Source: SXRF01 sp964624555
GTDB lineage: Bacteria > Pseudomonadota > Alphaproteobacteria > Rickettsiales > SXRF01
NCBI GenBank assembly: GCA_964624555.1
Contig: CAZUXB010000029.1
Span: 1-28,770 of the forward strand
Direction: 5' to 3'
DNA: 28,770 nucleotides
The notes under the pieces are model-generated. The model had not been told where the DNA came from and searched no databases. It worked only from the letters and a program-made list of their open reading frames with translations. This document shows positions 1 through 7,979 of this stretch, piece after piece. The translations under genes and the position numbers were made by a program. Numbering within the stretch: the stretch's first letter is position 1; each line of letters starts with the position of its first letter.

Positions 1-72
1 ATTTTGCTGAAAGCAAAATCTAGCTACAGCGCGATTAGCGGTGTAGCGTGAGAAACGGATGTCGCGCTGTAG
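1..72. repeat. Palindromic sequence at window start (partial element?)
   Basis: Two perfect inverted repeats are stacked here. ATTTTGC (1-7) pairs with GCAAAAT (13-19) over a 5-nt loop, and an 11-bp arm at 24-34 pairs with 62-72. The stretch has no credible gene and ends 46 bases before the nuclease start. It resembles the insertion at 236-361 in style (hairpin followed by a GC-rich piece containing GTAGCG), but I cannot show that they are the same family. It may be the right part of an element cut by the window edge. Confidence 0.5.
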
Positions 73-118
73 TGGCTGCGCTGTAACGAAGTGAAAGCGA
101 GGAACGAAAGCGGACTAT

Positions 119-484
119 ATGAAATATGTATATATCCTTCAGAGCGAAATAGAACTAAGCCGGCATTATACTGGTGTTACTGATGATTTGAAAAGACGGT
201 TAAAAGAACATAATAGTGGTGAATCAGTACACACTATAGCTGATTATGTAAATACTTTTACATAATCAGCTATGAAAATCGAGTCCGAAAGACCGATTTT
301 CCGCCGCGTAGCGAGCGTAAACACTTTTTATGTATGTATACATAAAAAGTTAAACAACTATAATAAGTTCAAACCTTGGAAATTGAAAACATATATTGCT
401 TTTAGCGATGCTAAAAAAGCAGAGGAATTTGAAAAGTTTCTAAAAACTGGCAATGGCAGATTGTTTATCAAGAAAAGACTATAG
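119..484 (+). pseudogene. GIY-YIG nuclease-like gene split by a palindromic insertion
   Basis: The reading frame from ATG 119 begins MKYVYILQSE and continues with YTGVTDDLKRRLKEHNSG, the N-terminal half of a short GIY-YIG endonuclease of the UPF0213/YhbQ kind. After VHT (codon 39, ending at 235) the family sequence stops and an in-frame TAA follows at 263-265. The C-terminal half resumes in the same frame at 362 with NKFKPWKLKTYIAF and ends FIKKRL at 484. Removing 236-361 (126 bp, 42 codons) restores a contiguous protein of about 80 residues, close to the usual family length. Small GIY-YIG proteins are structure-specific DNA nucleases; here the gene makes either a truncated 48-residue product or nothing functional. 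ATG 272 inside the insert could restart translation and yield a 70-residue fusion of insert and C-terminal half, but that product lacks the GIY-YIG motif. No strong ribosome binding site precedes 119. Confidence 0.8.
236..361. repeat. ~126-bp palindromic insertion inside the GIY-YIG gene
   Basis: The segment consists of three consecutive hairpins. First, a perfect 17-bp inverted repeat (236-252 with 257-273, loop TACT). Second, GAAAATCG/CGATTTTC (274-281 with 294-301). Third, a perfect 13-bp inverted repeat (323-335 with 338-350, loop GT). Its length is a multiple of three, so the host gene's frame is kept on both sides, but one TAA (263-265) interrupts it. The junctions are ambiguous by about two bases. 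In-frame insertion of a compact palindrome into a gene is the behaviour known for Rickettsia palindromic elements; membership of that family is inference. Confidence 0.75.
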
Positions 485-557
485 GGCAAATGGTAAGCAG
501 GCCATTTGTCAATCCCGTCACTCCCGCCACCTTGCGCCTTCGGCTTCGGGTGGCAGG
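485..557. repeat. Two inverted repeats after the nuclease gene
   Basis: GGCAAATGG (485-493) pairs with CCATTTGTC (502-510) at 8 of 9 positions. CCCGCCACC (523-531) pairs with GGTGGCAGG (549-557) at 8 of 9 positions. Neither is followed by a T-run, so they are poor intrinsic terminators. They add to the palindrome density of the first 700 bases. Nothing else is recognisable from 558 to 648. Confidence 0.4.
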
Positions 558-648
558 CAACGTAAGTGGACTGAGTTATTTAGTTGCTTTGGTATTAGTT
601 TAACACTACAAAATAATATATTTTCTAACGAACAAACTTGACAATTAA

Positions 649-1590
649 ATAACAAATGCAAAATGTTCACTCGCCACTCGCCACTCGCCACTCGCCACTC
701 GTCATAATTCTGGCTTCACACTAATCGAATTAAGTATAGTCTTGGTTATAATCGGTTTGTTGGTAGGTGGAGTGCTTGTAGGCCGTGATCTAATAAGTTC
801 CGCAGAAATTCGTGCACAGATAAGCCAGATTCAGCAATATCAGGCAGCAGTAAATACCTTCAAAGGAAAGTACGGTTACCTGCCGGGGGACATTAAAAAT
901 CCGGATGCGACCCAACTGGGGTTCCAGAATCGTGGGGTTTATGCTGGCACCGGGGATGGTAATGGTATCCTCGAAGGCTTTGGTGCCTATCCTCCAATGG
1001 CAAACCAGATTCATGGATATTTTAGCGGAGCTGGCGAGAACCTTCTTTTCTGGATTGATTTAGCTACGGCCAAACTCATACAAGAAGGCCCATTTCCAAC
1101 CAGCTTTGCATCAAGTTACATAATAGGCACTAATTTTGGTGATCAGAACCATCCGGAAACTTTTGTCTCTTCTGCTAAGATTACACATAATTGGATTTTA
1201 ACATACAGCGAAAAGGGGATTAATTACTTCTCCCTTAGCGGTGGAGATTATATCACGGGTACTACCGGGGTTATAAACTCGTCCACGGGTAATTATAATC
1301 CGGGCCTTACGGTAATGCAGGCCTATAATATTGATTCAAAAATTGATGATGGCATGCCGGGTTCCGGTACGGTGTTTGCTGCTTACCAGAGTAAAACTGG
1401 TAATGTTTTCGTATGGGCCGATGGGGTAGGCGCAGGCATATCAAGTGCAACCCTTCCTACAACCGCCAAGGCAGGTTCGTCAACTACCTGCGCTGACAAT
1501 GGCAATGCGGCTGGTGTGATCAGGCAGTATTCAGTTGGGCAAAATTCCGGGTTAGGAGTTAACTGCGCCTTAAGCTTCAAATTCCAGTAG
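649..1590 (+). CDS. Prepilin-like protein (N-terminal methylation motif), start unresolved
   Basis: The frame contains a classic type IV prepilin/pseudopilin N-terminus: S-G-F-T-L-I-E-L-S-I-V-L-V-I-I-G starting at 709. It has the G/F peptidase cleavage site, Glu at +5 and a hydrophobic helix, followed by the YLPGD motif common in pilin-like proteins of this kind. The remaining ~230 residues are Gly/Thr/Asn-rich and probably form the globular head; the protein ends in SFKFQ. Such proteins are processed by prepilin peptidase and assembled in type IV pili or type II secretion pseudopili. The frame is open from 649, but no in-frame ATG or GTG precedes the motif. TTG 742 lies inside the hydrophobic helix and is not a sensible start. 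ATG 656 and ATG 663 are in the other two frames, separated from the motif by a heptamer tandem repeat. The gene is therefore frameshifted, phase-variable, or started at a rare codon. It is alone: no other secretion or pilus genes are nearby. Confidence 0.75.
   Translation: MTNAKCSLATRHSPLATRHNSGFTLIELSIVLVIIGLLVGGVLVGRDLISSAEIRAQISQIQQYQAAVNTFKGKYGYLPGDIKNPDATQLGFQNRGVYAGTGDGNGILEGFGAYPPMANQIHGYFSGAGENLLFWIDLATAKLIQEGPFPTSFASSYIIGTNFGDQNHPETFVSSAKITHNWILTYSEKGINYFSLSGGDYITGTTGVINSSTGNYNPGLTVMQAYNIDSKIDDGMPGSGTVFAAYQSKTGNVFVWADGVGAGISSATLPTTAKAGSSTTCADNGNAAGVIRQYSVGQNSGLGVNCALSFKFQ
669..701. repeat. Heptanucleotide tandem repeat (ACTCGCC)4 plus partial copy
   Basis: Four exact ACTCGCC units (669-696) are followed by ACTCG (697-701). 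The tract lies between ATG 656/663 and the prepilin cleavage motif at 709. Because 7 is not a multiple of 3, each unit gained or lost changes the frame linking those ATGs to the prepilin. Losing one unit joins ATG 663 in frame and gives the leader MFTRHSPLATRHNSG, which is basic like a true prepilin leader. Gaining one unit would join ATG 656. Confidence 0.85.
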
Positions 1591-1592
1591 TT

Positions 1593-3911
1593 CTAATTCC
1601 TTAGCGGTTTGCCGGTGGCGAGCATATGTTCGATACGGGCGATGGTGCCTTTGGTTTTCACCAGCTCCATGAAACCGGCCAGTTCAAGGTCAAGTATCTG
1701 CTGTTCGCTGAGTTCATCCTGCATGTCGGTGTCGCCACCGCTTAGGACATGGGCGAGGATTTTGGAAACCACCACATCATGCGGCGTGGCCTTGCCAGAA
1801 GCAACGAAGCCATCTATGGCCATAAATAGAGCGGTTTTAGCTGAAGCGCCGGGCAGGCGGAAAGTTGCTGGAGTTGGTATTTCGTAGTTTTCGGCCATAG
1901 CGATACATTTTGCTTTAGCATCGGCGAGCACGCGCCTGCGGTTCATGCTCACTGCGTCGCCATCGCGCATGATACGCATGTCTTTTGCTTCCAGTGCCGA
2001 ACCTGCTGTTTTGGCAGTTGCTATGGTTTCAAACACTTTGCTGATGGTCGGCATGGCATTGGCCGGGTTATTGGTGTCCACGTGGCGCAGGAGCATTTCC
2101 TTGCAGCCACCCCAGGCCGGTATCAGCCCTACCCCAACCTCTACCAGGCCGGGGTATGATTCCACATGCGCCTGCACCGCATTCGAGTGCAGCACGATTT
2201 CGCAGCCGCCGCCGAGCGCCATACCCGCCAGTGATGACACCACTGGGAACGGCGAATATTTAAGCGCCATCATCGCGTGCTGGCCGGCTTTTATCACATC
2301 TTCGATCTGCTTCCACGCGGCGATATTTGCGGCCATCAGCATAAAGCCCAGGTTCGCGCCGACCGAGAAATTATCTGCGTCATTACCAATCACTAGCCCG
2401 CGGAAATCCTTTTTTACCAAACCAACCGTTTGCTCGATGAGTGCGAGAATATCCGGATCCACGGAGTTCATTTTGGAAGTGAGTTCGAGGCAGGCGATGC
2501 CATCACCCATATCCCACAGGCTGGCCGAAGCATTCTTGATAACCGGTTTTTTACCGAGTTTCAGGTCTCCGAGCATGAGCGATCCCGCAGGCGGAATAAT
2601 CGCTTTATAATCGCCACTTAAACTGACCGCTGACCGCTGACCGCTGTCATCTGAGTATAATTTTTTCCCTGACGCCAATATCGGCGGAATAGTTCTTCCC
2701 TGTGCTTTCAGCGCCTTCACAAAATTATCAATACCGATCTTGTCGATCATCTCGAATGGGCCGTATTTCCAGCTATAGCCGAGCTTCATCGCGTTATCAA
2801 CGGCGGCGATGTCATCGGAAATTTCCGGTATCAGCGAAGCAGCGTAATGCAATGTTCCAAGCAACACGGAAGCAGCATATTGCCCGCCGATATCGGGGTG
2901 GGTAACCAGCGCGCCGAGGCCGGCTTTGGCCGCTTCCACGCTGGCGAGTTCAACTTTTTTAGCAACCGGGGAGTATTCGCCGGTCTTTAAGTCGATGACC
3001 TCTTTTATTTTCTTTTCGCCCTGCTTGTTCATGCGGTAGAAGCCGCCCTTGCCTTTGCGCCCGGTATAGCCATCGGCGATCATTTTTTTCACCAGCTCCG
3101 GCTCGTTGTACAACGCGCGGAAAGGGTCGTTCTCCGGCAGGGAATGTAGCATTTCCTTGGCAATTAGCGGCATCAGGTCGATACCAATCAAGTCAAACAA
3201 ACCGAATATTCCGGTGGAGGGCATCCCGGCGGGTTTGCCCATTACGGCATCGGCCTGCTGCGGCGATATGCCGAGGCGGATGGCATCGAGCAGTCCCAGC
3301 ATCATCCAATACACCCCGATACGGTTGGCGATGAAACCGGCAGTATCTTTGCAGTGAACGATGGTTTTACCAAGTTTGACATCAGCAAATTGTTCAACCG
3401 CACCCATCGCCTCTTTACTGGTATGCTCACTGCCGAGCACTTCCAACAGACGCATGAAGCGCGGCGGGTTGAAGAAGTGGGTGATCATAAAGCTTTGTTT
3501 GAAGGCATCCGGGAAACCATCGGTCAGGCTTTTAAGCGGTATGGTTGAGGTGTTGGAAGAAACCACGCTGCCGGGTTTGCGTACGCTATCCACTTTACGA
3601 TACACGCCCTGCTTCACATCGAGGCGTTCGAGCACGGCTTCGATTATCCAGTCGCAATCGGCAAGCAGGTCGAGATTATCTTCTAGGTTCCCGCAGGTAA
3701 TATTTTTTGCCACCTTGGGATGGGCAAAACCGGAAGGCTTATTATCCAGCTGTTTTTTCACTGCTCCTTCGGTAAGCATATTGCGGTTCTCGGCGCCGGC
3801 CGGAACGATATCGAGTAACACAACTGGGGTTCCGCTGGTGGCGATATGGGCGGCGATACCACTACCCATGACGCCGGAACCAAGCACCGCTACTTTTTTG
3901 ATTGTGGTCAT
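1593..3911 (-). CDS. 3-hydroxyacyl-CoA dehydrogenase / enoyl-CoA hydratase fusion (FadN-like)
   Basis: This 772-residue protein has the dehydrogenase first and the hydratase last, the order of Bacillus FadN rather than that of FadB/FadJ. The NAD-binding Rossmann motif is GSGVMG (residues 11-16), and the catalytic His is in ITHFFNPP (about 144). The 3HCDH C-terminal domain spans roughly 190-400. The crotonase domain is at about 450-640, with GGGCE (Glu about 571) and PGLVEVGVGLIP (Glu about 591). The 20-residue spacing of the two Glu matches active hydratases, so both activities look intact. The expected role is hydration and NAD-dependent oxidation steps of fatty-acid beta-oxidation in the cytosol. 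The start ATG follows AAGGAG at 7-nt spacing. A CTGACCG triplet repeat is embedded in the interdomain linker. The usual thiolase and acyl-CoA dehydrogenase partners are absent. The gene ends 2 bp from the convergent prepilin gene. Confidence 0.92.
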   Translation of the reverse strand: MTTIKKVAVLGSGVMGSGIAAHIATSGTPVVLLDIVPAGAENRNMLTEGAVKKQLDNKPSGFAHPKVAKNITCGNLEDNLDLLADCDWIIEAVLERLDVKQGVYRKVDSVRKPGSVVSSNTSTIPLKSLTDGFPDAFKQSFMITHFFNPPRFMRLLEVLGSEHTSKEAMGAVEQFADVKLGKTIVHCKDTAGFIANRIGVYWMMLGLLDAIRLGISPQQADAVMGKPAGMPSTGIFGLFDLIGIDLMPLIAKEMLHSLPENDPFRALYNEPELVKKMIADGYTGRKGKGGFYRMNKQGEKKIKEVIDLKTGEYSPVAKKVELASVEAAKAGLGALVTHPDIGGQYAASVLLGTLHYAASLIPEISDDIAAVDNAMKLGYSWKYGPFEMIDKIGIDNFVKALKAQGRTIPPILASGKKLYSDDSGQRSAVSLSGDYKAIIPPAGSLMLGDLKLGKKPVIKNASASLWDMGDGIACLELTSKMNSVDPDILALIEQTVGLVKKDFRGLVIGNDADNFSVGANLGFMLMAANIAAWKQIEDVIKAGQHAMMALKYSPFPVVSSLAGMALGGGCEIVLHSNAVQAHVESYPGLVEVGVGLIPAWGGCKEMLLRHVDTNNPANAMPTISKVFETIATAKTAGSALEAKDMRIMRDGDAVSMNRRRVLADAKAKCIAMAENYEIPTPATFRLPGASAKTALFMAIDGFVASGKATPHDVVVSKILAHVLSGGDTDMQDELSEQQILDLELAGFMELVKTKGTIARIEHMLATGKPLRN
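2623..2646. repeat. Heptamer tandem repeat (CTGACCG)3 inside the FadN-like gene
   Basis: Three exact CTGACCG units (2623-2643) are followed by CTG. On the coding strand they encode S-G-Q-R-S-A-V-S at about residues 422-430, in the linker between dehydrogenase and hydratase domains. Three units are 21 bp and keep the frame; gain or loss of one unit would frameshift the gene and remove the hydratase domain. Confidence 0.8.
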
Positions 3912-3994
3912 ATGGAGGCTCCTTGTGTTCTATACATTGGAATTGTACCAGATTCAGGTTACATATTGATTAATAAACCCATATTACAGATAGT

Positions 3995-6900
3995 TTATTT
4001 AGTGGCTTTTTTATTGTTCGGGGTTGTGATATCAGCGGTTTTTATCCGCGCATGGTAATTTTCAATAAACAATCGTGTATTGCTAACAGACTGTATTACA
4101 TCATCAAAATTGCGGGAATTAGGTATAATATCTTGCGCTGTTACAAATTCGAACACTTTGCGGTTAGGGTTTTTTGCCATGAGCGGTCCGAAATAATCAT
4201 GGAGATATTGGAGCTGTTGCTTGTTATCGGTAAAAATATAGGCAAGCGCCAGCTTAATCAGCGATTCGCTCTCGTCTACGGTTATTGGCGCGGTTATATC
4301 AGGGCGTGTTTTCAGCAGGTTTTCAACGCTTGCGATCAGCTTTGTCCAGTCTTTTGCTTTCCAGTATATGTTTATGCGAATTTGTTCGGCTTCGGGGCTG
4401 TCGTCCTGCCCCAGTGTCTGCATGGCCAGCTCTGGTTTACCTAGTTCCATTGTTGCCTGGGCGGCGAGGCGGTTACGCAGCAGGCGTAGCAGTACCGGGT
4501 TTTCACCATACACTGAATCCTGAAGGGCGATGATAGCTTTTTGCGGCTGGTGGTTCATCAGGTAGGTGGTAGCTAGTTTGGTACCTATGCGGCTGCGTCG
4601 TTCTTTCTCGGTCTGGGAGCGCATCTGGTGGTCAAGCAGCCCTGCGGCCTGTTCGAGCAGGTCAACGGAAATAAGGCGGTCGGCGAGACGGTCGAGCATT
4701 TCGTTACCGGCTGTTCCACCCGGCATATAGTTACGGTATTCGTAATATAGGGCGAGTGCTTCCAGCGGCGGCAGTTTATCGGCTATGCCTTCATTGAACA
4801 TGGTAATGAACACTTCTTCCATTTTCCTGGCCATATCTATGGCATCGGTAGTGTTTTTAAAAGATTTTACCCCATTATTCCATACGCGCATGGCGTTAAC
4901 ATAATCTTTTTTTTCATAATATAATTCACCTAGCAGCGTGAGAACTTTGAGTTCAAGGTTGTCACCATGCCAGTCCAGACGGAGTTTTTCCAACCGGTCT
5001 ATGGCTTTATCCTTATTCATTCCGGCATCCATATCGCGGGCAATACGGGTGAATTCTGCCCTTGCCCTGACAAAGGGATGTTTTATATCATCAGCCAGCT
5101 TATCCAGTGTTTCTGTTGCATCTTTATCCTGACCGGTATCCATGGATATTTTGGCCATCAAGAAATTAATATAGGCATTGATGGAGTCGAGCAGGTTATC
5201 CTGGTGCAGCGTATCGAAAATTTTAAGGGCAATATTATATTCTTTGGCCCCTATGGCGCGGTCGGCAGCGACGATTGCCAGCTTCTGGCGGAATACCGGT
5301 GGGTATTTACTGATATAATCTTCATTCATGGACAGATAATCATAGGTCTGGCCAGAATTTCCCAACAGGTCGGAAAGGACCGAACGCCAATATTCAATTT
5401 CTTTGTTATTGTTTAGCTCAGTCGCGGAAAAATCACGCGCTGATTCGATGAAGCGGGTCATCAGGAAATTGGCTGCGCCGCGCATTGCGCTCAACTTGGC
5501 GCTGCGGTAAAAGGAAGGATCGGCACGGTTTATGCCGTCAAGTAAGGCCATAGCTTCGGCGGCCATGCCGTCACTTAAAAATATTTGTGCGGCGCGCAGG
5601 CGGGCGTTATTGGCATCCTGGACGTTATCGGTTTCAACGCTGTCATGGAAAAGTTTCTGGAGTTGTTTTGCCCGCGATTTGGTAATTTCGGATTTCCATA
5701 TTTCGAAGGGGAACAAAGTTGGGTTTGCCTGCAACCCATCATTTGCTGCTTTTACATCCAATTTTGGCAGACCCGGCGAAATAGTTGCGCCTTTGCTGGT
5801 TGTAACCCGTAGCCCGTTGCGTAATTGCACGATAGAAACATCATCGGCCTTCTTGACAACGGCAACTCCCTGGATGGTCTCCAACAGGTCAAATTCGATA
5901 AATTCGCGGTCATGGGTTATGGCTTCACCAATTTTATATAGTGGTGTTATCACTATGGAATCGCCGATAAGCGGGTCATGTACAACTATAGGGTCTTCCA
6001 TTTCCAGGGTAGAAATCAGCACATGTGGCGGCGCCGGCGGGCTGGTGCTTACTTCAACAGGCAGGGGGAAGGCGGTGGGTGATTTTTTCTGGGTAATAAG
6101 TATAGCGATTCTGTTGGTATTATCCTCTTTGGTTATGGTGGTGTAGACGTTGTCATCAATAGGGATATAGAGGATAGTTGCTTTGGGGTTGGCAATTATT
6201 TCCGGTTTACGTATTACTGTTTTGGTCAGGTCGTTGAATTCCGACAGGTCCAGCTTCACTGGTTTTTCTAAAACTACCCAGAGGTGGTGGTTGCGTTTGA
6301 ATACGGCAAAGGCGGTACGGTCAGCCAGCGGGAAACGTAGAGTTGCGCTATCATCGGCTGATGAAATGGCAACTTTATTTATTTGCATGTGGTATTCTTT
6401 TTCTCCGGCATCAGGGCTGGCAGCGCTGTCATTCCCTTCATCTGCTTTATCTTTTGTAGCTGCTGGCGTATCTGCTGCTGGTTCGAGTTGCGCAAGCTTT
6501 GCTGCTGATTCACTGTCAGATTGTGCAAGCTTCATGGTATCTGGTCCGGAATCATCAGAAACGGACGGCATTATAATATTCTCTGCCGTATTTATATGCC
6601 GTGCTCCCGGCTCAACTCCTAACAAATCGATACCGCCGATATTATGGCTGACGAATTTACGGACCTTATAAGGTTTATCCATTGTCAGGATGATGGTTTT
6701 TCTATCAGGGTTACGCTCAATATTGGTTATGAACGGGTACAGGTTGGACAGTATTGCGCTGACATCGGGGTCAGACTTGCGTTCAAAGGTTATGGTGACT
6801 TTCCGGTCTTTGCTGGCGACGGTGAAACCCACCGGTTTTTCCCACTCGAATGTCACCCGCGCTGTATCACGGATTATTTCGCCGTGAGTAACTGGAAGCG

Positions 6901-6997
6901 GGGAATTATCGGCGGACAACGCTACTCCCACAGGCATGAGCAGTACGCATACCAATGACAAACAGAAAAATTTATATTTGCGATAGTCCAGCTTCAT
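3995..6997 (-). CDS. Large exported TPR-repeat protein, function unknown
   Basis: The 1000-residue product starts MKLDYRKYKFF and has a Sec signal peptide with likely cleavage after VALSA (about residue 29). The N-terminal third is beta-rich and AMIN-like: a segment around residues 35-130 and another near 210-290 share the pattern of short strands ending in conserved hydrophobics. Between them is a low-complexity Ala/Asp/Lys linker (about 165-205). From about residue 460 to 960 the sequence is helical, with repeated Ala/Leu/Tyr-rich pairs typical of tetratricopeptide repeats. An upstream TTG (7030) extends the frame, but ATG 6997 gives a normal signal peptide and is preferred. No strong ribosome binding site is visible. 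The protein is probably periplasmic or attached to the peptidoglycan, serving as a scaffold or envelope-assembly factor; this is inference from architecture only. It lies between kdsA and the FadN-like gene with gaps of 65 and 83 bp. Confidence 0.8.
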   Translation of the reverse strand: MKLDYRKYKFFCLSLVCVLLMPVGVALSADNSPLPVTHGEIIRDTARVTFEWEKPVGFTVASKDRKVTITFERKSDPDVSAILSNLYPFITNIERNPDRKTIILTMDKPYKVRKFVSHNIGGIDLLGVEPGARHINTAENIIMPSVSDDSGPDTMKLAQSDSESAAKLAQLEPAADTPAATKDKADEGNDSAASPDAGEKEYHMQINKVAISSADDSATLRFPLADRTAFAVFKRNHHLWVVLEKPVKLDLSEFNDLTKTVIRKPEIIANPKATILYIPIDDNVYTTITKEDNTNRIAILITQKKSPTAFPLPVEVSTSPPAPPHVLISTLEMEDPIVVHDPLIGDSIVITPLYKIGEAITHDREFIEFDLLETIQGVAVVKKADDVSIVQLRNGLRVTTSKGATISPGLPKLDVKAANDGLQANPTLFPFEIWKSEITKSRAKQLQKLFHDSVETDNVQDANNARLRAAQIFLSDGMAAEAMALLDGINRADPSFYRSAKLSAMRGAANFLMTRFIESARDFSATELNNNKEIEYWRSVLSDLLGNSGQTYDYLSMNEDYISKYPPVFRQKLAIVAADRAIGAKEYNIALKIFDTLHQDNLLDSINAYINFLMAKISMDTGQDKDATETLDKLADDIKHPFVRARAEFTRIARDMDAGMNKDKAIDRLEKLRLDWHGDNLELKVLTLLGELYYEKKDYVNAMRVWNNGVKSFKNTTDAIDMARKMEEVFITMFNEGIADKLPPLEALALYYEYRNYMPGGTAGNEMLDRLADRLISVDLLEQAAGLLDHQMRSQTEKERRSRIGTKLATTYLMNHQPQKAIIALQDSVYGENPVLLRLLRNRLAAQATMELGKPELAMQTLGQDDSPEAEQIRINIYWKAKDWTKLIASVENLLKTRPDITAPITVDESESLIKLALAYIFTDNKQQLQYLHDYFGPLMAKNPNRKVFEFVTAQDIIPNSRNFDDVIQSVSNTRLFIENYHARIKTADITTPNNKKATK

Positions 6998-7062
6998 CGT
7001 TGTAATGTATTTTACAAGGAGGAATAACAAAAGACAAAAATTGTAGTATAGCTGGATTAAGT

Positions 7063-7893
7063 TTATAACGACTTGGCGATCTGATCAAATTCTTTGAGTT
7101 GTTTTAACAACCATTCCATATCATCGAGCTTGACCATGTTGGGACCATCAGATGGAGCTTTGTCCGGGTCCTGGTGGGTTTCCATGAATACGCCGGCAAC
7201 ACCAACAGCAACGGCAGCTTTAGCTATGATCGGCACAAAACGGCGTTCACCACCGGAAGCCTTGCCTTGTCCGCCCGGTTGTTGCACGCTGTGGGTTGCA
7301 TCTATTATTACCGGGCAGCCGGTTTCTGCCATGATGGGGAGGGAACGCATATCAGTTACCAGTGTGTTATAACCAAAACTTACGCCGCGTTCGGTAAGTA
7401 TGACTTTAGTGTTTCCGGCATAATCCATTTTTTCGACCACGTTTTTCATATCCCACGGTGCGAGGAACTGCCCTTTTTTTATGTTGATGACCTTTCCGGT
7501 TTTGGCGGCGGCGAGGAGCATGTCGGTCTGGCGGCAGAGGAAGGCCGGGATCTGCAGAATATCAACATATGGCGCTACTATCTCGCACTGTTCTTCGGTA
7601 TGGACATCGGTCAGGACCGGCACATCAAAATCACGGCGTATTTCATCAAAAATCGGCAGGGCTTTGACCAGGCCAAGCCCGCGCTTGCCTTCGATGCTGG
7701 TGCGGTTGGCTTTGTCGTAAGATGATTTATAGACAAAAGGTATGCCTAGTTTTTTGGTGATAGCTGCTAGCTGCTCGACCATGAACAGTGCATGGTCGCG
7801 GCTTTCCACCTGGCAGGGACCGGCAATTAATACGAAGGGAAGGTTATTGGCAAAAGTTACGTGGTCTACGGTAATAAGGCGGGTATTACTCAT
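7063..7893 (-). CDS. kdsA: 3-deoxy-8-phosphooctulonate synthase
   Basis: This 276-residue cytosolic TIM-barrel enzyme condenses phosphoenolpyruvate with arabinose 5-phosphate to make Kdo 8-phosphate, the precursor of the LPS inner-core sugar Kdo. Recognisable motifs are LIAGPCQVES near the N-terminus, KSSYDKANRTS, DIATHSVQQPGG-type sequence (DATHSVQQP) and ETHQDPDKAPSDGP. The four metal ligands known from the Aquifex enzyme are all present with identical spacing: Cys27, His201, Glu238 and Asp249. This marks the metal-dependent class, unlike E. coli KdsA, which has Asn at the first position. Full length. The stop is 65 bp from the TPR-protein start, so the two may share a transcript. The other Kdo genes (kdsB, kdsC, kdsD) are not in the window. 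Confidence 0.97.
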   Translation of the reverse strand: MSNTRLITVDHVTFANNLPFVLIAGPCQVESRDHALFMVEQLAAITKKLGIPFVYKSSYDKANRTSIEGKRGLGLVKALPIFDEIRRDFDVPVLTDVHTEEQCEIVAPYVDILQIPAFLCRQTDMLLAAAKTGKVINIKKGQFLAPWDMKNVVEKMDYAGNTKVILTERGVSFGYNTLVTDMRSLPIMAETGCPVIIDATHSVQQPGGQGKASGGERRFVPIIAKAAVAVGVAGVFMETHQDPDKAPSDGPNMVKLDDMEWLLKQLKEFDQIAKSL

Positions 7894-7979
7894 GATTATT
7901 CTCTAATGGATGATAGGATCAGTATGACAATATATAGTATTTTCTTATCATCTCGTCATCTAGTAATCAAGTCATCCGG

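Noticed and set aside
453..641. 62-codon plus-strand frame overlapping the end of the split nuclease
   Set aside because: It starts inside the nuclease C-terminal half and runs through two inverted repeats; no ribosome site and no protein-like pattern.
669..701. Short tandem array as a CRISPR
   Set aside because: Units are 7 bp and contiguous without spacers; this is a simple sequence repeat.
1945..2610. Long plus-strand open frame (221 codons) opposite the FadN-like gene
   Set aside because: It is antisense to a clear, full-length enzyme with all catalytic motifs; its translation has no recognisable pattern and is Ser/Ala-rich as expected of a shadow frame.
7016..7023. Perfect AAGGAGGA on the plus strand
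   Set aside because: It would be a strong ribosome site, but no start codon with an open frame follows rightward; it lies on the opposite strand near the TPR-protein start and is probably chance.
6995..7030. TTG start at 7030 for the TPR protein
   Set aside because: It adds 11 residues before a normal signal peptide; ATG 6997 gives the expected n-region, so it is preferred.
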